Below, piece by piece: positions 10,887 to 21,581 of a DNA stretch of 64,000 nt (positions are counted from its first letter, which is position 1; the number at the start of each line of letters is the position of its first letter). The stretch is from positions 98,826-162,825 of the forward strand of contig JABYQU010000069.1 in NCBI GenBank assembly GCA_022264855.1, given 5' to 3'. The notes below the pieces were generated by a model. The model saw nothing but the letters and a program-made list of their open reading frames with translations. It did no database searches and was not told where the DNA came from. The position numbers and the translations under genes were made by a program. The DNA comes from Lenzites betulinus (taxonomy: Eukaryota > Basidiomycota > Agaricomycetes > Polyporales > Polyporaceae).

Positions 10887-13575
10887 CTACTCGTCCAGAC
10901 ACCAGATCTCGAGCCGCCCCTCGGGGCGGCCCTTCGCGCTGTGGCGCGCGGTCTCGATCGCGAGCTCGTAGTCCATGTCGTCGCGCAGCGTGACCTTCCC
11001 GCCGTCCTCGTCCTTGAACTTCATGCCGAGCGCGCCGGGCACGACGCCGAACTTGCGCTGCACCATCTCCATGAACTCCTCGTACGGCGTCTCCGGGAGC
11101 AGCGCCATCCCGCGCACCTCTTCGCGGTAGTACAGCTGTCGCGCGCACCGCCGTCAGCAGGGCCGTCCGCGAGAAGGGAGAGAAGGAAAGGAAGAGGGGG
11201 AAAGGAGAGAGAGGGGAAACGCACCTTGACACGGATCTTCACCATCTCGAACACATCCTCGTACTCCCCGCTCACATACCCCTCCTCCTCCTCCTCATAC
11301 CCGCCATAAAAGCTGCTCCCCGCCCTTGACGCCGGCCCGCGCCCCGTCCCCCTCCTCGTCAGCTTCCTCCTCACGCTCCCCCCGCCCGCGCTCAGCCCCG
11401 CGCTCGGCGCATAGCTGCTCGGCGGCGCCCCCGCGCTCCGCACCGTCCCGTTCCGCCCCACCGCGCCGCCCGGGCCCTTCACCCAGTTCGCGACGCGCCC
11501 CTCCGCGCTCGGCAAAGGCGGCACCTCCGCCGCCTCCTCGCCCGTGTACCCGTCCAGGTAGTCGTCGTAGAACTCCGTCATGCGCCCGCCCGCGCCCTGC
11601 CCCTGCGCACCGGGGCCCTGCGCGGCCGTCGGCGAGCCGCCCTTGCGGATGCTCAGCCCGCGCGTGGGCCCGTTCAGCCCGAGCGGCACCGGTGCGCCCG
11701 GCGCGCGCCCGCCGGACGTCGCGCTGCGCCCGAGGCCCGTCGGCGACGTCTTCGGCGGCGTCGAGGGCGCGGGTGGCCCGCCGGGGTTCGCGGCGCGGAT
11801 GCGGTCCCGCGCGTCGGCGGGCACCGTGATCGTCGTCTTTGCGCGCTGCAGCCCCGGCTTCGGGTCGTCGCCGTTCGCGGGTTCTGCGAGCCGTGCGTCA
11901 GTGGTGTGCGCTGCGTGATGCGCGCGGGCGGGGATACGCACTGGGGACGCTCGAGGCGACGGTCACTGCGCGCTGCAGCGCGGGGTTTGCGTTCGGGCCG
12001 TCGTCGACGAAGATGCCCGTGGGCGTGATGCCCTGCTTCAGGCGTGCGACGCCCGTGAACTCCGTGAACAGATCGTTTGTCGACTCAGCCGCGACGAGTT
12101 TCTGCGGGGCCCGTCAGCCGCGAAACACGCAAGGCAATGATGATGAGTGAGACGCACCGCCTTGCCGAGGAAGTCGCGCGCCTTCGAGTTCTCGAGCTTC
12201 TTCGCCGCGGGCCGGTAGAGCACGCCCACGGGCTGCAGAGGCGGCGTTGTCAGCACTGCACGGCGCGCTGCACGAGGCTGAGACGACTCACGATGCTGAA
12301 CACCGTGTAGCCCTCGCCGCGGTCCTGGATCGCGTCGTCGATCACACCGTGCTCCTCGGTCGCCTTCTCGCGCCGCGCATCCTCCATGTCCGCGAGGCCC
12401 TCCTGCGCACAGCGTCAGCGTCGGCGGAGATTGAGCACACGGCACACGGCGCACGCACCTGGGGGTTGCCCATGTAGATCTGCGTGAGGCCGCGGTTGAA
12501 GAGCACCTCCGCGCTGAACAGCTTGAACTTGAGCCCGAGCTGCTCATAGTTGATGTACTGGTTGCCGCGCAGGTACAGCAGCGCGCTCGAGAAGTCGTTG
12601 TACGCGGCATCGTACCGCGCGAGGAGGAAATTTGAGACGCCGCACTGGAAGTATCTGTGCGGGACGGCGGTCAGCATGCGTCGAGGGACTCGATCGGGGC
12701 TCGATCACGCGCGCTTGGCAGGGACAGCACACACAAGAGCCCACAAGTGCATTCGCTGGGCACGGAGGCAACCTGGACAATGCAGCGCAAGTCCGGACGC
12801 TGTTGCCGTCGATGTGCGCGCCCGAGCTCAGAGTGCGTGGGAACGTTCCGGATTCGGACAAAATGGCAACATTGCGACATGCAGCATCGCCTGCCATACT
12901 CGGGCAGCCTGTGATGGCCCCGGCGTACAGCGTTCGAGGCGTCGGGCGGCGGAACTAAGCAGGGATGATGTGCGCAGGACGAGGCGGTGCGAGACGCGAC
13001 GGGGAGATGGGACGCGGCGAACATCTCGCCAAGCGGGCACGCCGCGGGTGCCTGGGAGGAAAGTGGCCCGGTGCGGTGTGCATGCACGTTGGCAGACAAA
13101 GGTGGATCCTCCCAGAAAGGGAGGGAGCCGGGCGCGGGGACGTCGCACGGGTGGCAGAAGCTTGCGGAGGGCGACGGCTGGGAATGCGCACGTTCCCAGG
13201 GACGACAGAGGCCGGGAGGCTCGTTGACGGATATGAGAGCGGCGTGCACACTGCGCCATCTGCGCGGTTGCGGGGGAGGGAGGGAGGGAGGGAGGAGGGA
13301 CTGCGGAGGACCGCAAGCCGGACGCGCGCGTGGAGAGCAGGCACGAAAGGGAGGACTTACGCGACGGCGAGATACTGGTCGAGCTCGGTGGCGGCGGAGA
13401 ACTGCTCGACGGCGGCCTCGTGCTCGCCGAGGGTGGCGTAGATGAGGCCGATGTTGGTGAGGATCTTGGAGGAGTCGGCGATCTGGGAGAAGAGCTCGAG
13501 GGACTTTTCAAAGTCCTCTGCGTCGTACGCCTGGAGCGCGGCGGCCCAGGTTTCGAGTTCGGCCTTGAGAGACAT
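10887..13575 (-). CDS. noxR: NADPH oxidase regulator NoxR (p67phox-like)
   Basis: Seven exons (minus): 13575-13361, 12654-12459, 12402-12292, 12232-12158, 12101-11942, 11883-11225, 11135-10887, giving about 554 residues in one frame. The N-terminus is a TPR domain (ETWAAALQAYDAEDFEKSLE, ILTNIGLIYATLGEHEAAVE, YFQCGVSNFLLARYDAA). It is followed by the activation-domain-like VGVLYRPAAKKLENSKARDF, a long Pro/Gly/Ala linker, and a C-terminal PB1 domain (VKIRVKLYYREEVRGMALL to RLEIWCLDE). In fungi NoxR works with Rac to activate NoxA/NoxB, whose superoxide signal directs hyphal growth, fusion and development. Order and length fit the family. Odd feature: the first intron is about 706 bp while the other five are about 56-90 bp. 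A decayed copy of the 3' end lies at 1440-1900. Confidence 0.9.
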
Positions 13576-15450
13576 GGCGGGGAGAGATGGGGCAGCGATA
13601 AGAGAGAGGGGGCTGGTTTAAGAGTCGTGCAGGGCGTCGTGGGAGCGAGTGAGAGAGAGAAGGCGTGCCGGACGCGTCTGGGAGAGAAAGAGGACGAGGC
13701 TTAGAAGGAAGGAAAGGAAAGACGGAAAGACGAAGACAAGAGGGCTCGCTCCGATCGCCGCACAAGATATTAAGGCGCGGACTGGGCGTGACGCGCTGTG
13801 ACCAGCCCCGTCTCGATCCCCGCCCGCGTAGCCATGCCGACCTCCCCCATCCGGCTGCCCGAGCCCACCCTAACCCTAAGCGCCTCTACGCCGCCGCCGC
13901 CGCCGCCTGCGATCCCTCCCCGACGCGCGTCATCGCTGCGCCCGCCCCCGAGTGCGCCGTGCTCCCAGCCGTGCTCGCTGCTCGCCCGCTCGACCCGCAG
14001 AGGAGAGTGCGCACGGGAAGACGGCGGATCTGGAGCGACCTGGACGGTGATGGATCAGCAATAACAGCCTCGCCCGCACAGCTCGACGCTGATCTGACCC
14101 GTCTTGTCACGCTCCCCGCTGCTCTCTCTGCCTTTCGCACTCCGAGCCTCGTCCGCCTCTCTGCGCACCGCACGCTCCCTCCCTCGCACACATCCCTGGG
14201 AGTCGCGCACCTGTGTACCCTCCCCCGGGCTCCGCCTCCTCCCCGCTCCGCTCTCTGCCCCCGCGTGCCCGAGCCCCCCGCGCCCTGCATGTATGCGCTC
14301 CGCTGCGCGGGTGCAGCGTTCTCACTCCGTCGCGACTCGTCGCATTCAGTATTCCAGGCGTTCGGTTGCGCTCCTCATGCCGCAGCGCGCAGTCATACTT
14401 GCCGCTTCTACGGTTATTCAGGTATGTCCGCAGTCTCTTTCCCCATCCCGCGTTCCGGGTCGTTAGGGTTGAGCGCATATAGCGCCTAGTAATTATCGTA
14501 GTCTCTCCCCGCACTTATTATTGCTCGCCGCCTCTGCCCGGTAAGACTCTATATTACGCTCAAGAACATGCTGCGCAACGAGTATAGCACGCTGTATTAC
14601 TATACATACCGCACGTACACCGCATATGACACCCACCGGCAGCGTTACATACGCATACACCCGCCGTCCGCCACCGACAGCCGTCTCTCCAACAGCCCAC
14701 GACGTCCTTCAAGCTCGATTGGCACGCTCCAGCCTTCTCGCTCCGCCGATCCTCCACGCGCAGACGCCCACGCGTCCGCGCTCTCCATCCTCCCTACACC
14801 CAGTCCCACACTCGGCGGCACATCGACGTCCTCGCGCGCATAGGCCCCGCCGCTACCGCGCTTCTAGCTACGTCTATACTCCTTCCGGTGGGAGCGCCGT
14901 ACGAGCCGAGCCTCCGTCTCCAACGATACGACGCGCGACAGACGCGCGCCCTCCTTCCGCGCCTCCGTCCTCGTCTCGGACGCCGCTCGCACGCGCCCCG
15001 CACCCCCCGCTCACCCATCCGCACGCGCACCTGGCCCGCATCTAGACCCACAGTCAGCCTACGCGCCTCCCTCTACTGTCTGCAACTGACCCGCAAATCG
15101 GCACCGCGCCCTCGCCTGTTTCGCCCTCCCGCCGCCTCTCTCCTGCGCGTGCGCACGCGCTCGCCTTCGACGGCCGCGCTCTGCGCCACGCTGGCTTTCC
15201 TCGGACGACGACTACAGCTCCGCCGCGGAACCCCTCTGCGCCGGCCGCGCCGTCTCCCCGCCTCGCTCGCCATGTACAGCGCCCGCTGGACGACTTTGTC
15301 CTTGTCTACTCTAGCGGATCCGCGGCCTGCCTCAGCGACCAAGGACGACCCCGGGGGAATGCTTCCCGCCACGCCTGCTTATGGCGGTCGCGCCTCCTCG
15401 GCGTCGCTGAGCACATCCATCGCGCCCGCCACCGCCCGCCCTCTACACAT
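13576..15450. other. GC-rich region upstream of noxR; promoter, no confident gene
   Basis: This is the presumed promoter and 5' leader of noxR plus upstream sequence. It contains two telomere-like units (CCCTAACCCTAAG) at about 13,868-13,880. Several long open frames occur on both strands (for example 13,665-14,489 and 14,888-15,601), but they are Arg/Pro/Ser-rich, overlap each other and show no domain, as expected from base composition. Some 5' exons of the gene ending near 16,863 may lie after about 15,200. Confidence 0.4.
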
Positions 15451-15479
15451 CCGCATCCGGCGGCGCGCTACCCCGTCGA

Positions 15480-16863
15480 CGCACAACCCCTCGCTCGGAC
15501 ACCCCAGGACAGCATATACAACTGTGAGTACTAACACCACGTTGCCTATCCCCACCCACGCGCACCGAAGAACAAAGGCCGCGTCCCCGCACTCCGCCTA
15601 GAGCACAAGCACGTCAGCTCCCGCGCAACCTACGAGCTCCCGCGCACCTCATACATCCCCAAGCCGCACGCAGACGTCGTCCCCCCCGAGAGCCGCGCGG
15701 TGAGCGACGAGACACACTGCGCAGCACAGCGGCACAGCGGCACAAGACGAACTTGGCGGCGCTGGTGCCCCTCTGCGCCCTGCGCGAAGGGCTCGGCGCA
15801 CCGGGCACCGGGCGCAGGGGGCTACTGCCGGAGCTGAATGGACGTGCGGGTCTGGCATGTAAAGGTGCGTGCGTACGTACCTCTCGTGTCTCGTAGCATG
15901 CGCGACGTGCACCCTGCGTCCGGGACGACGCGTGCCGATCGCGGACGTGTGGAGTACGATGCCGACGTGCGCGCGCGATCGTGCTGGTGGGGCGCATGCG
16001 CTGTTGCCCGCGCGGCGCGGTGTGTCGTAGGGTAGAGTAAGTATACCCCGCGCGCGACCTGTGTGGCGCCACCACAGCCTGGGGTGCGCATGCGTATGTG
16101 AGCGAGAGGGTATGGGGACGCGGCGGCGCATACCTGCCTCGCACTCGTTCGCAAAGAGATGAGGGCCGGCTGATGCGGAACGTAACAGTAACAGTGAGCG
16201 CAGGAAGACGTCGGGCGACGGCGCTGGGATGCGGGATGCAGGCCTTGTGCGGGGAGTTTAAGTCGGGGTGTGCGCAGTGCTGGAGCACGTCGGGCGGGCG
16301 GGGGGAGATGGAGGATGAGGTAGGAGGTAGGTAGGGACAGTGCCGGCTCGCCCAAGCATCCCATCGCCCAATTCCCCGCCGCCCACTCGCAATTATTGGG
16401 GGCGCGCATCTGGACTGGGGTGCACATCGGACTCTGGCGCGAACGCGCACCACTAGCAAGTGCGCGTCGTTCGCCTCCCCGCGCCCGTGTTCCCATGCAT
16501 CGCTCGCCGTCGCCGTCGTGCTGCACGGTGCACGGGCGGACGCAGGCATGGACGGCGTCCACGAGCGATGGAGGCGTGCCCCTGACGTTGGGCGAGTGCC
16601 CGTCGTGCGCAGAAGGGGGCGAACGCTGCGCAGATCATCGATCGTGACGAGCTCGTCGGGGGACGATACGCCGCGAACGGCCCCGCAAAGCTCGCTGTCA
16701 TCCAGCACGGACTAGTGCAGCTTGTCGGATGCCCGCGCGACGTCGACGTCCACGACGGCTTGAGCTTCAACAACATCTCGCCGGGCGGCATCTTCGTTAT
16801 ACCTCATACCCCGGTCGCTCGATCGAGGTCCTGCCCCCTGGACAGAACTTGCCTGAGTACTAG
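15480..16863 (+). CDS. Unidentified spliced gene, 5' end not located, possible frameshift
   Basis: Several plus-strand segments read as coherent protein with good splice signals. PQDSIYNC is joined by an intron (about 15,524-15,577) to RVPALRLEHKHVSSRATYEL and SYIPKPHADVVPPESRAV. A 42-bp GT-AG gap then leads to HKTNLAALVPLCALREGLGA and RRGLLPELNGRAGLACK. A last exon from about 16,628 reads IIDRDELVGGRYAANGPAKL, VIQHGLVQLVGCPRDVDVHD and SFNNISPGGIFVIPH. The likely end GRSIEVLPPGQNLPEY, with TAG at 16,861, is one base out of frame with the preceding block; without a shift the frame ends near 16,879. The family is not recognised. Exons between 15,860 and 16,560 could not be fixed. It may be a gene with a sequence error or a recent pseudogene. 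Confidence 0.4.
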
Positions 16864-16879
16864 TGGTCGTATATCCACC

Positions 16880-18298
16880 TAGAGCTAAAGCCGGGATGTA
16901 CGCTGGTCGAGGCCGGAGCGGGGACAGTGCCAGGCAGATGTGCAGGACCACAGTGCGATCGACGCCAGTCATTTCAAGGACCGTCGTGACTCGTGTGTTG
17001 TGCTCACTGCTGGCCAGGCGACTCCTGGGTCCGACTTTGCTGGGACTGGGACTGGGTCACGACGGCGACGGTCTGGTTATGTGGCTCTTCTGTACTTGCT
17101 CCTCTGCGCTCGGGCTCGGGCTCCGCGATCCATACTATTACTTGCTGCGTTTTCGAAGTACTCGGCTTTCCTGGGCTGTGCCATCTTACATGTACTAATG
17201 CGGAACTGGCGGCATGCACAGCATTCCTTGGACGCCCTCGAGTACTGGTCTGCCAGACTTAACCTTGTTCCCGCGGCTTCTCCACGACGCTCATTACGCA
17301 CTACACACCGACATCAGATCTCAGAGTGAACAAACATTGCAGGGCTGCATTGCGATGTGCAAAAGGCATCCCAGCGGTTAAAACGCGCGCGCGAATGGAA
17401 ATCCTTGTTATCTGGAACAGCATCGCACGACACTTGACGTTCACAATTGCAGTATACAACTTAGGTATGGTGCGGTCTTGCTGTGGCCCGCCGTCGGAGT
17501 ATCCGTATAGCACGCGGCGGAGGTCGACGGCGTAATGGCCTGCTTTGGCACGTCGTGGGTGCTAGCGCAGACGGTATGTCGGTGTCTGCTTTCCGCGCAT
17601 TCAAGTGTGGCATACACAATTAATACCGAGCAGACCGATGTACTAGTAATGGCATTGTCCGACGCCCCCGTAGCGCGCATAACCTTGCAAGCTGATCACG
17701 GGCCGACCAAACAGCGCGGTACTCTCACGTCGAGCACCGCCTTCAACCCCGTCATCCTCTTCTTTCCTTCTACCTCGAATCCCTACCGGAAGCGCGTCCG
17801 CGCCCCTCCCAGCATCCGCCATATCCCAACGCCTGTGCCTCTCGTTATTCCGCGCGCGCAGCTCCCTTGACCGAGCCCAGGTAAACATTGACATCGGGAT
17901 CCTGTGCGCCAGACACGCGCGGCCTGTCCAAAGTGGACGCGGTACCGCTCTGTATTGTACAAAACACCCCGCCCCGCCCCGTTGGCCGCCCATGACTTCT
18001 TTTCAGGCTGCGAGATGGACGATAACCGCCAGGGGGGTTCGATTTCCAAGTACATTTCCACCGCCTCCCACGGAGGACGTGCGAGGTCGCGGGGATACAT
18101 AAGCGACCACGTTGTCCGCGGGGGAACGCTTGCCACCTACCCATCGCCCCGCACGACGGGCTGAACACCACACTGCATCTACCCGCCGATTCTGGGCGCT
18201 GGTACTTGTTCATATCCGTATCTGGGTGAGTGCACACCTGACCGTCCCCGCATATCCGATCTCACGAAATCGCGGCACGCCGCACGCAGACACGCTCC
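16880..18298. other. Intergenic region upstream of the intact HET gene
   Basis: No gene seen. Short open frames on both strands carry no motif. The last few hundred bases are the presumed promoter of the HET gene that starts at 18,299. Confidence 0.4.
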
Positions 18299-20323
18299 AT
18301 GTATCTGCTGAACACCGCGACACTCGAGTTGCACCGGTTCGACAAGGGCACGAAGGTCCCGCCGTACGCCATCCTCTCGCACGTATGGGGCCCGGACGAG
18401 CAGACGTTCCGCGAGACGCCGCTCGTGAAGGACTCGCACGGCCGGCGCGGCGTCCTGCAGCGCGCGAGCGACCGCGCCTTCCGGCGGCCGTCCAAGAAGG
18501 TCCGGCACGCGTGTGCGCGCGCGCTCACCGACGGCTACCGCTGGCTCTGGACGGACACGACGTGCATCGACGCCGCGAACAGCGCGGAGCTCTCCGAGGC
18601 GATCAACTCGTTCTTCGAGCTCTACGCGCACGCCGCGATGTGCTACGCGTACCTCGCGGACGTGCCCCCGCGCGCGGACGCGCACGCGCCGCGCTCCGCG
18701 TTCCGCGCGAGCCGCTGGTTCCGCCGCGTGTGGACGCTGCAGGAGCTCATCGCGCCCGCCTCCGTCATCTTCCTCGCCGCGGACTGGACGCCGCTCGGCG
18801 CGAAGTGGCGCCTCGCGCCGCTCATCGAGGCGATCACGGGCATCGACCGCCTCGTGCTCACGCACAAGCGGCCGCTCGAGCAGGTGAGCGTCGCGTGCCG
18901 CATGTCGTGGGCCGCGCGGCGCGAGTCGCGCCGCGAGGAGGACCGCGCGTACTCGCTCATGGGCATCTTCGGCGTGTGCATGCCCACGATCTACGGCGAG
19001 CGCGGCCGCTCCGCGTTCATCCGCCTCCAGGAGGAGATCATCAAGCGCTCCGACGACCAGAGCATCTTCGCGTGGGGCGCGGCGCTGCACGACTACGGCG
19101 CGGGGACGTTCGTCTCGCACGTGCGCGACCACGACTACGAGCCGCAGGCGGACCTCGAGACGCTCTTCGCGTCGTCGCCGAGCGACTTCACCGACTGCGC
19201 GGACGTCAGCCCCATCCCGCTCGCCGAGTTCGCGCAGCGGCTCGACCTCGTCAAGGAGAACGTTCCGGTGTACACCGCGACCGCCGCCGGCGTGCGCACG
19301 ACGCTGCCCGTCGTCCCCGTCGGGCAGACGTCGACCGCGTTCGACGCAGCGATGCTCGGCCTGCTCTCGTGCGTCGACGGCCACGGCCGGCTCGTCGCGC
19401 TCTTCCTGCGCACGCACCCGCGCACGAGTCACAAGCTCTTCGTGGGCGGGTACGTCTCGCGCGGGAGCCGCGTGAACACATACTGCCGCACGACGCGTCT
19501 CGCGGCGCACGAGCACCACCTCCTCCTCCTCTCGCGCCTGCAGGAGGTCATCATCCACTCCTTCGGCTTCACCTTCGCGCGCGCCTCCTCCTACTCTGCC
19601 TCCTCCTACGCCGCCTCCTCTTCCTCCTCCCCCTCCTCCGCGGGCTCCTCGTCCGCCGCCTCGTCCGCGCGCCACTCGCTCATCTTCTTCGAGCCGCCGT
19701 GCACGGTGCGCATCGCGCCCGCCGCGCGCAAGGCGCTCGCGCGCATGGGCTTCCTCGCGCCCGTCCTGCCTGCGCGCGGGTTCCGCCTCGCGTGCGCGGG
19801 CGAGGCGCGCGCGATCTCGTTCATCGGCTACGAGTCCTTCACGGTGCACTTTGGCGTGTGCGCGGTCGAGCAGGGCGCGGGCGCGACGCAGCGCGCGCAG
19901 CTGTGGGCCGCGGCGACGTTCGACGGCGGCTCGGACCTCGACTCGCTGCTCGTCTCGCAGTCGGGGTGCGGGGACTGCGAGGACGGGCACGGCGGGCACG
20001 GCGGGCACGACGGGGAGGACGGGGAGAGGACGCTGGCGGAGCGCGGGGCGGACGTGTGTCCGGACGAGTCGATGCTCGTGCAGTACTGGAAGGACCACCG
20101 GCGCGCGTTCGGGAACGGGAGCAGGGAGGTGCGCCTGGCGTTCCACTATCCGTGCCGGCTCTCGTCGTCGGACAGCGTGTCCGAGCGCGGGATCGCGGAG
20201 GTGTACGAGCTGGATATCACGTTCCGCGGGTACTACCACAAGGCGGAGCGCCGCCGTTACAAGAGCAGCGCGAAGTCGTATACCATCGGCAGCGTCTCCG
20301 CGAGTCGCGTGAAGGGCCATTGA
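18299..20323 (+). CDS. HET-domain protein, intact and intronless
   Basis: This is a single open frame of 674 residues starting MYLLNTATLELHRF, the usual start of basidiomycete HET proteins. The HET domain fills about residues 20-260: YAILSHVWGPDEQTF, WLWTDTTCIDAANSAELSEA, INSFFELYAHAAMCYAYL, RRVWTLQELIAPASVIFLAA, ACRMSWAARRESRREEDRAY and SLMGIFGVCMPTIYGE. The C-terminal half has a Ser/Ala-rich stretch near residues 420-460 and ends with a block (REVRLAFHYPCR to AKSYTIG) shared with the pseudogene at 3428-5869. HET domains trigger heterokaryon-incompatibility cell death in ascomycetes; roles of basidiomycete members are largely inferred. It is extremely GC-rich (NNG/NNC codons), which opens frames of about 740 codons on both strands; those are shadows. 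Confidence 0.9.
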   Translation: MYLLNTATLELHRFDKGTKVPPYAILSHVWGPDEQTFRETPLVKDSHGRRGVLQRASDRAFRRPSKKVRHACARALTDGYRWLWTDTTCIDAANSAELSEAINSFFELYAHAAMCYAYLADVPPRADAHAPRSAFRASRWFRRVWTLQELIAPASVIFLAADWTPLGAKWRLAPLIEAITGIDRLVLTHKRPLEQVSVACRMSWAARRESRREEDRAYSLMGIFGVCMPTIYGERGRSAFIRLQEEIIKRSDDQSIFAWGAALHDYGAGTFVSHVRDHDYEPQADLETLFASSPSDFTDCADVSPIPLAEFAQRLDLVKENVPVYTATAAGVRTTLPVVPVGQTSTAFDAAMLGLLSCVDGHGRLVALFLRTHPRTSHKLFVGGYVSRGSRVNTYCRTTRLAAHEHHLLLLSRLQEVIIHSFGFTFARASSYSASSYAASSSSSPSSAGSSSAASSARHSLIFFEPPCTVRIAPAARKALARMGFLAPVLPARGFRLACAGEARAISFIGYESFTVHFGVCAVEQGAGATQRAQLWAAATFDGGSDLDSLLVSQSGCGDCEDGHGGHGGHDGEDGERTLAERGADVCPDESMLVQYWKDHRRAFGNGSREVRLAFHYPCRLSSSDSVSERGIAEVYELDITFRGYYHKAERRRYKSSAKSYTIGSVSASRVKGH

Positions 20324-20683
20324 TGAGGGCGTAGATGTCGAGATTTGGACTTGTGTGTGCCGGTCCGACGCTCGACTGCTTGGTATAGGTCGGAACGGAC
20401 GCACTGCTTGAATTTGCTATGTCACTTGGGGTTGTGCGATAACCAAATGTTGGCCAGTACTGTTGCTTTCCCCGTACGAGCTCTGGAGACCACTATAGCT
20501 GTATCGTTATTCATATAGGTGAACACAACCATCGACACGCGTCCGAGTCCGAGTCAGGCCTCAGTACTCAGTCCTGGGGCTCACACCGCAACCAGCCATT
20601 CGTAAGTGTCCCTGGTGAGTCCTCGCTCAACACTCACTCACTCACCGCTTCTCAAATAGCCTTCTCACATGTTCTTCTATTCG
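20324..20683. other. Intergenic after the HET gene
   Basis: 3' flank of the HET gene. No gene, RNA or repeat was recognised. Confidence 0.4.
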
Positions 20684-21200
20684 TCAGGGGTGAGTACGTT
20701 GTCTCGGAGATTCCCAGTATTGTTTCGAATGATTGAGCACGCTGGCGTATGTCGTGCATGACGGTGGCTGGTGCATGATGTTTGATGTGAGCAGCATTGT
20801 ATCCGATGATTGACATCCTAGGTTTCCCGGGAGAGACGATCCGCGTGCCTCCATGTCGCGGTGGTACAGGCGGTCCGCGTAGGTGATGATTCCTTGGATT
20901 ATAAGTACTAGGCACCTGGGCTCGCTATAGTCATCAATATAGTCTTCTTTGTGCATCGTCTGCTCGACAGTTAAACGTTAAACGTTAACTCCGGACCCGG
21001 GCTACCTTTCACCGGTTCAGTGCCGCTAAGAGGATATTCATGATCGCCCCGACGTCGCCGGGTCTGTGAATGATAAGTGGACGGGCCTGCGCAGCTTCGT
21101 GGAGCGTAGTCCAGGTCTCCTGATCCATCTTCTCGGTGTATCTGCTCATCTCCGTCCATCGAAGATTGGGCGAGAATCCTGCAAAGTGGACGATCTGCAT
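20684..21200 (-). CDS. Unidentified two-exon gene or remnant next to the hAT insertion
   Basis: On the minus strand an ATG at 21,200 opens MQIVHFAGFSPNLRWTEMSR, then LHEAAQARPLIIHRPGDVGA and IMNILLAALN. A GT-AG intron at about 21,010-20,958 leads to KEDYIDDYSEPRCLVLIIQG, IITYADRLYHRDMEARGSS, ending at 20,684 in one frame. A second frame of the last exon (MSIIGYNAAHIKHHAPATV) is also open, so the final splice is uncertain. The protein reads as real coding sequence but I do not recognise the family. The hAT element begins about 100 bp upstream of this ATG, so the original promoter or 5' exons may have been displaced. Confidence 0.4.
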
Positions 21201-21289
21201 GGCGCATCCGTGCGCGAAGGCGCGAGGTTGCCGCGCGGGTCATTCGTGGGGGTGGTTCGAAGGCACATTCGGGGCCACGTTCTGGCCCC

Positions 21290-21297
21290 GTGCGTAA
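21290..21297. repeat. Target-site duplication, left copy (8 bp)
   Basis: GTGCGTAA immediately precedes the left end of the hAT element and is repeated exactly at 24,938-24,945. Eight base pairs is the length expected for hAT insertions. Confidence 0.95.
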
Positions 21298-21313
21298 CAG
21301 TGTTGGCACAGTC
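21298..21313 (+). repeat. hAT left terminal inverted repeat
   Basis: CAGTGTTGGCACAGTC is the exact reverse complement of 24,922-24,937. The CAGTG terminus is typical of hAT elements. Confidence 0.95.
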
Positions 21314-21581
21314 AGCATACGTCCGCGGAAGACTCACGGCGACTTGCGGACTGTCGCTTGGCCGACTTGTGGGCGACTCGAGACCGTAGACTTTCCCACC
21401 GTGGATGACTGTAGGGCACGGCTCCTGATTGGTTGATTAGCAGCACGTGAATTTATTCAGAATCTAAGCGCGACAGAGCGCCTATTTTATCTACCTTGAT
21501 CGCTCGCCACCGCCTAGACGCTTTGCGCTGCTCTCAATGTCGTCCGCGATGTCTGCCTAGCTTTATACAACGACCAAGCAG

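Noticed and set aside
13665..15601. Long plus-strand frames upstream of noxR
   Set aside because: Arg/Pro/Ser-rich, mutually overlapping in several frames, no domain. Only the blocks after about 15,480 look like real protein.
18112..20404. Open frames of about 740 codons on both strands overlapping the intact HET gene
   Set aside because: The HET frame has clear domain motifs. The others are Arg/Ala-rich with no motif and arise because codons here nearly all end in G or C, which removes stops from other frames.
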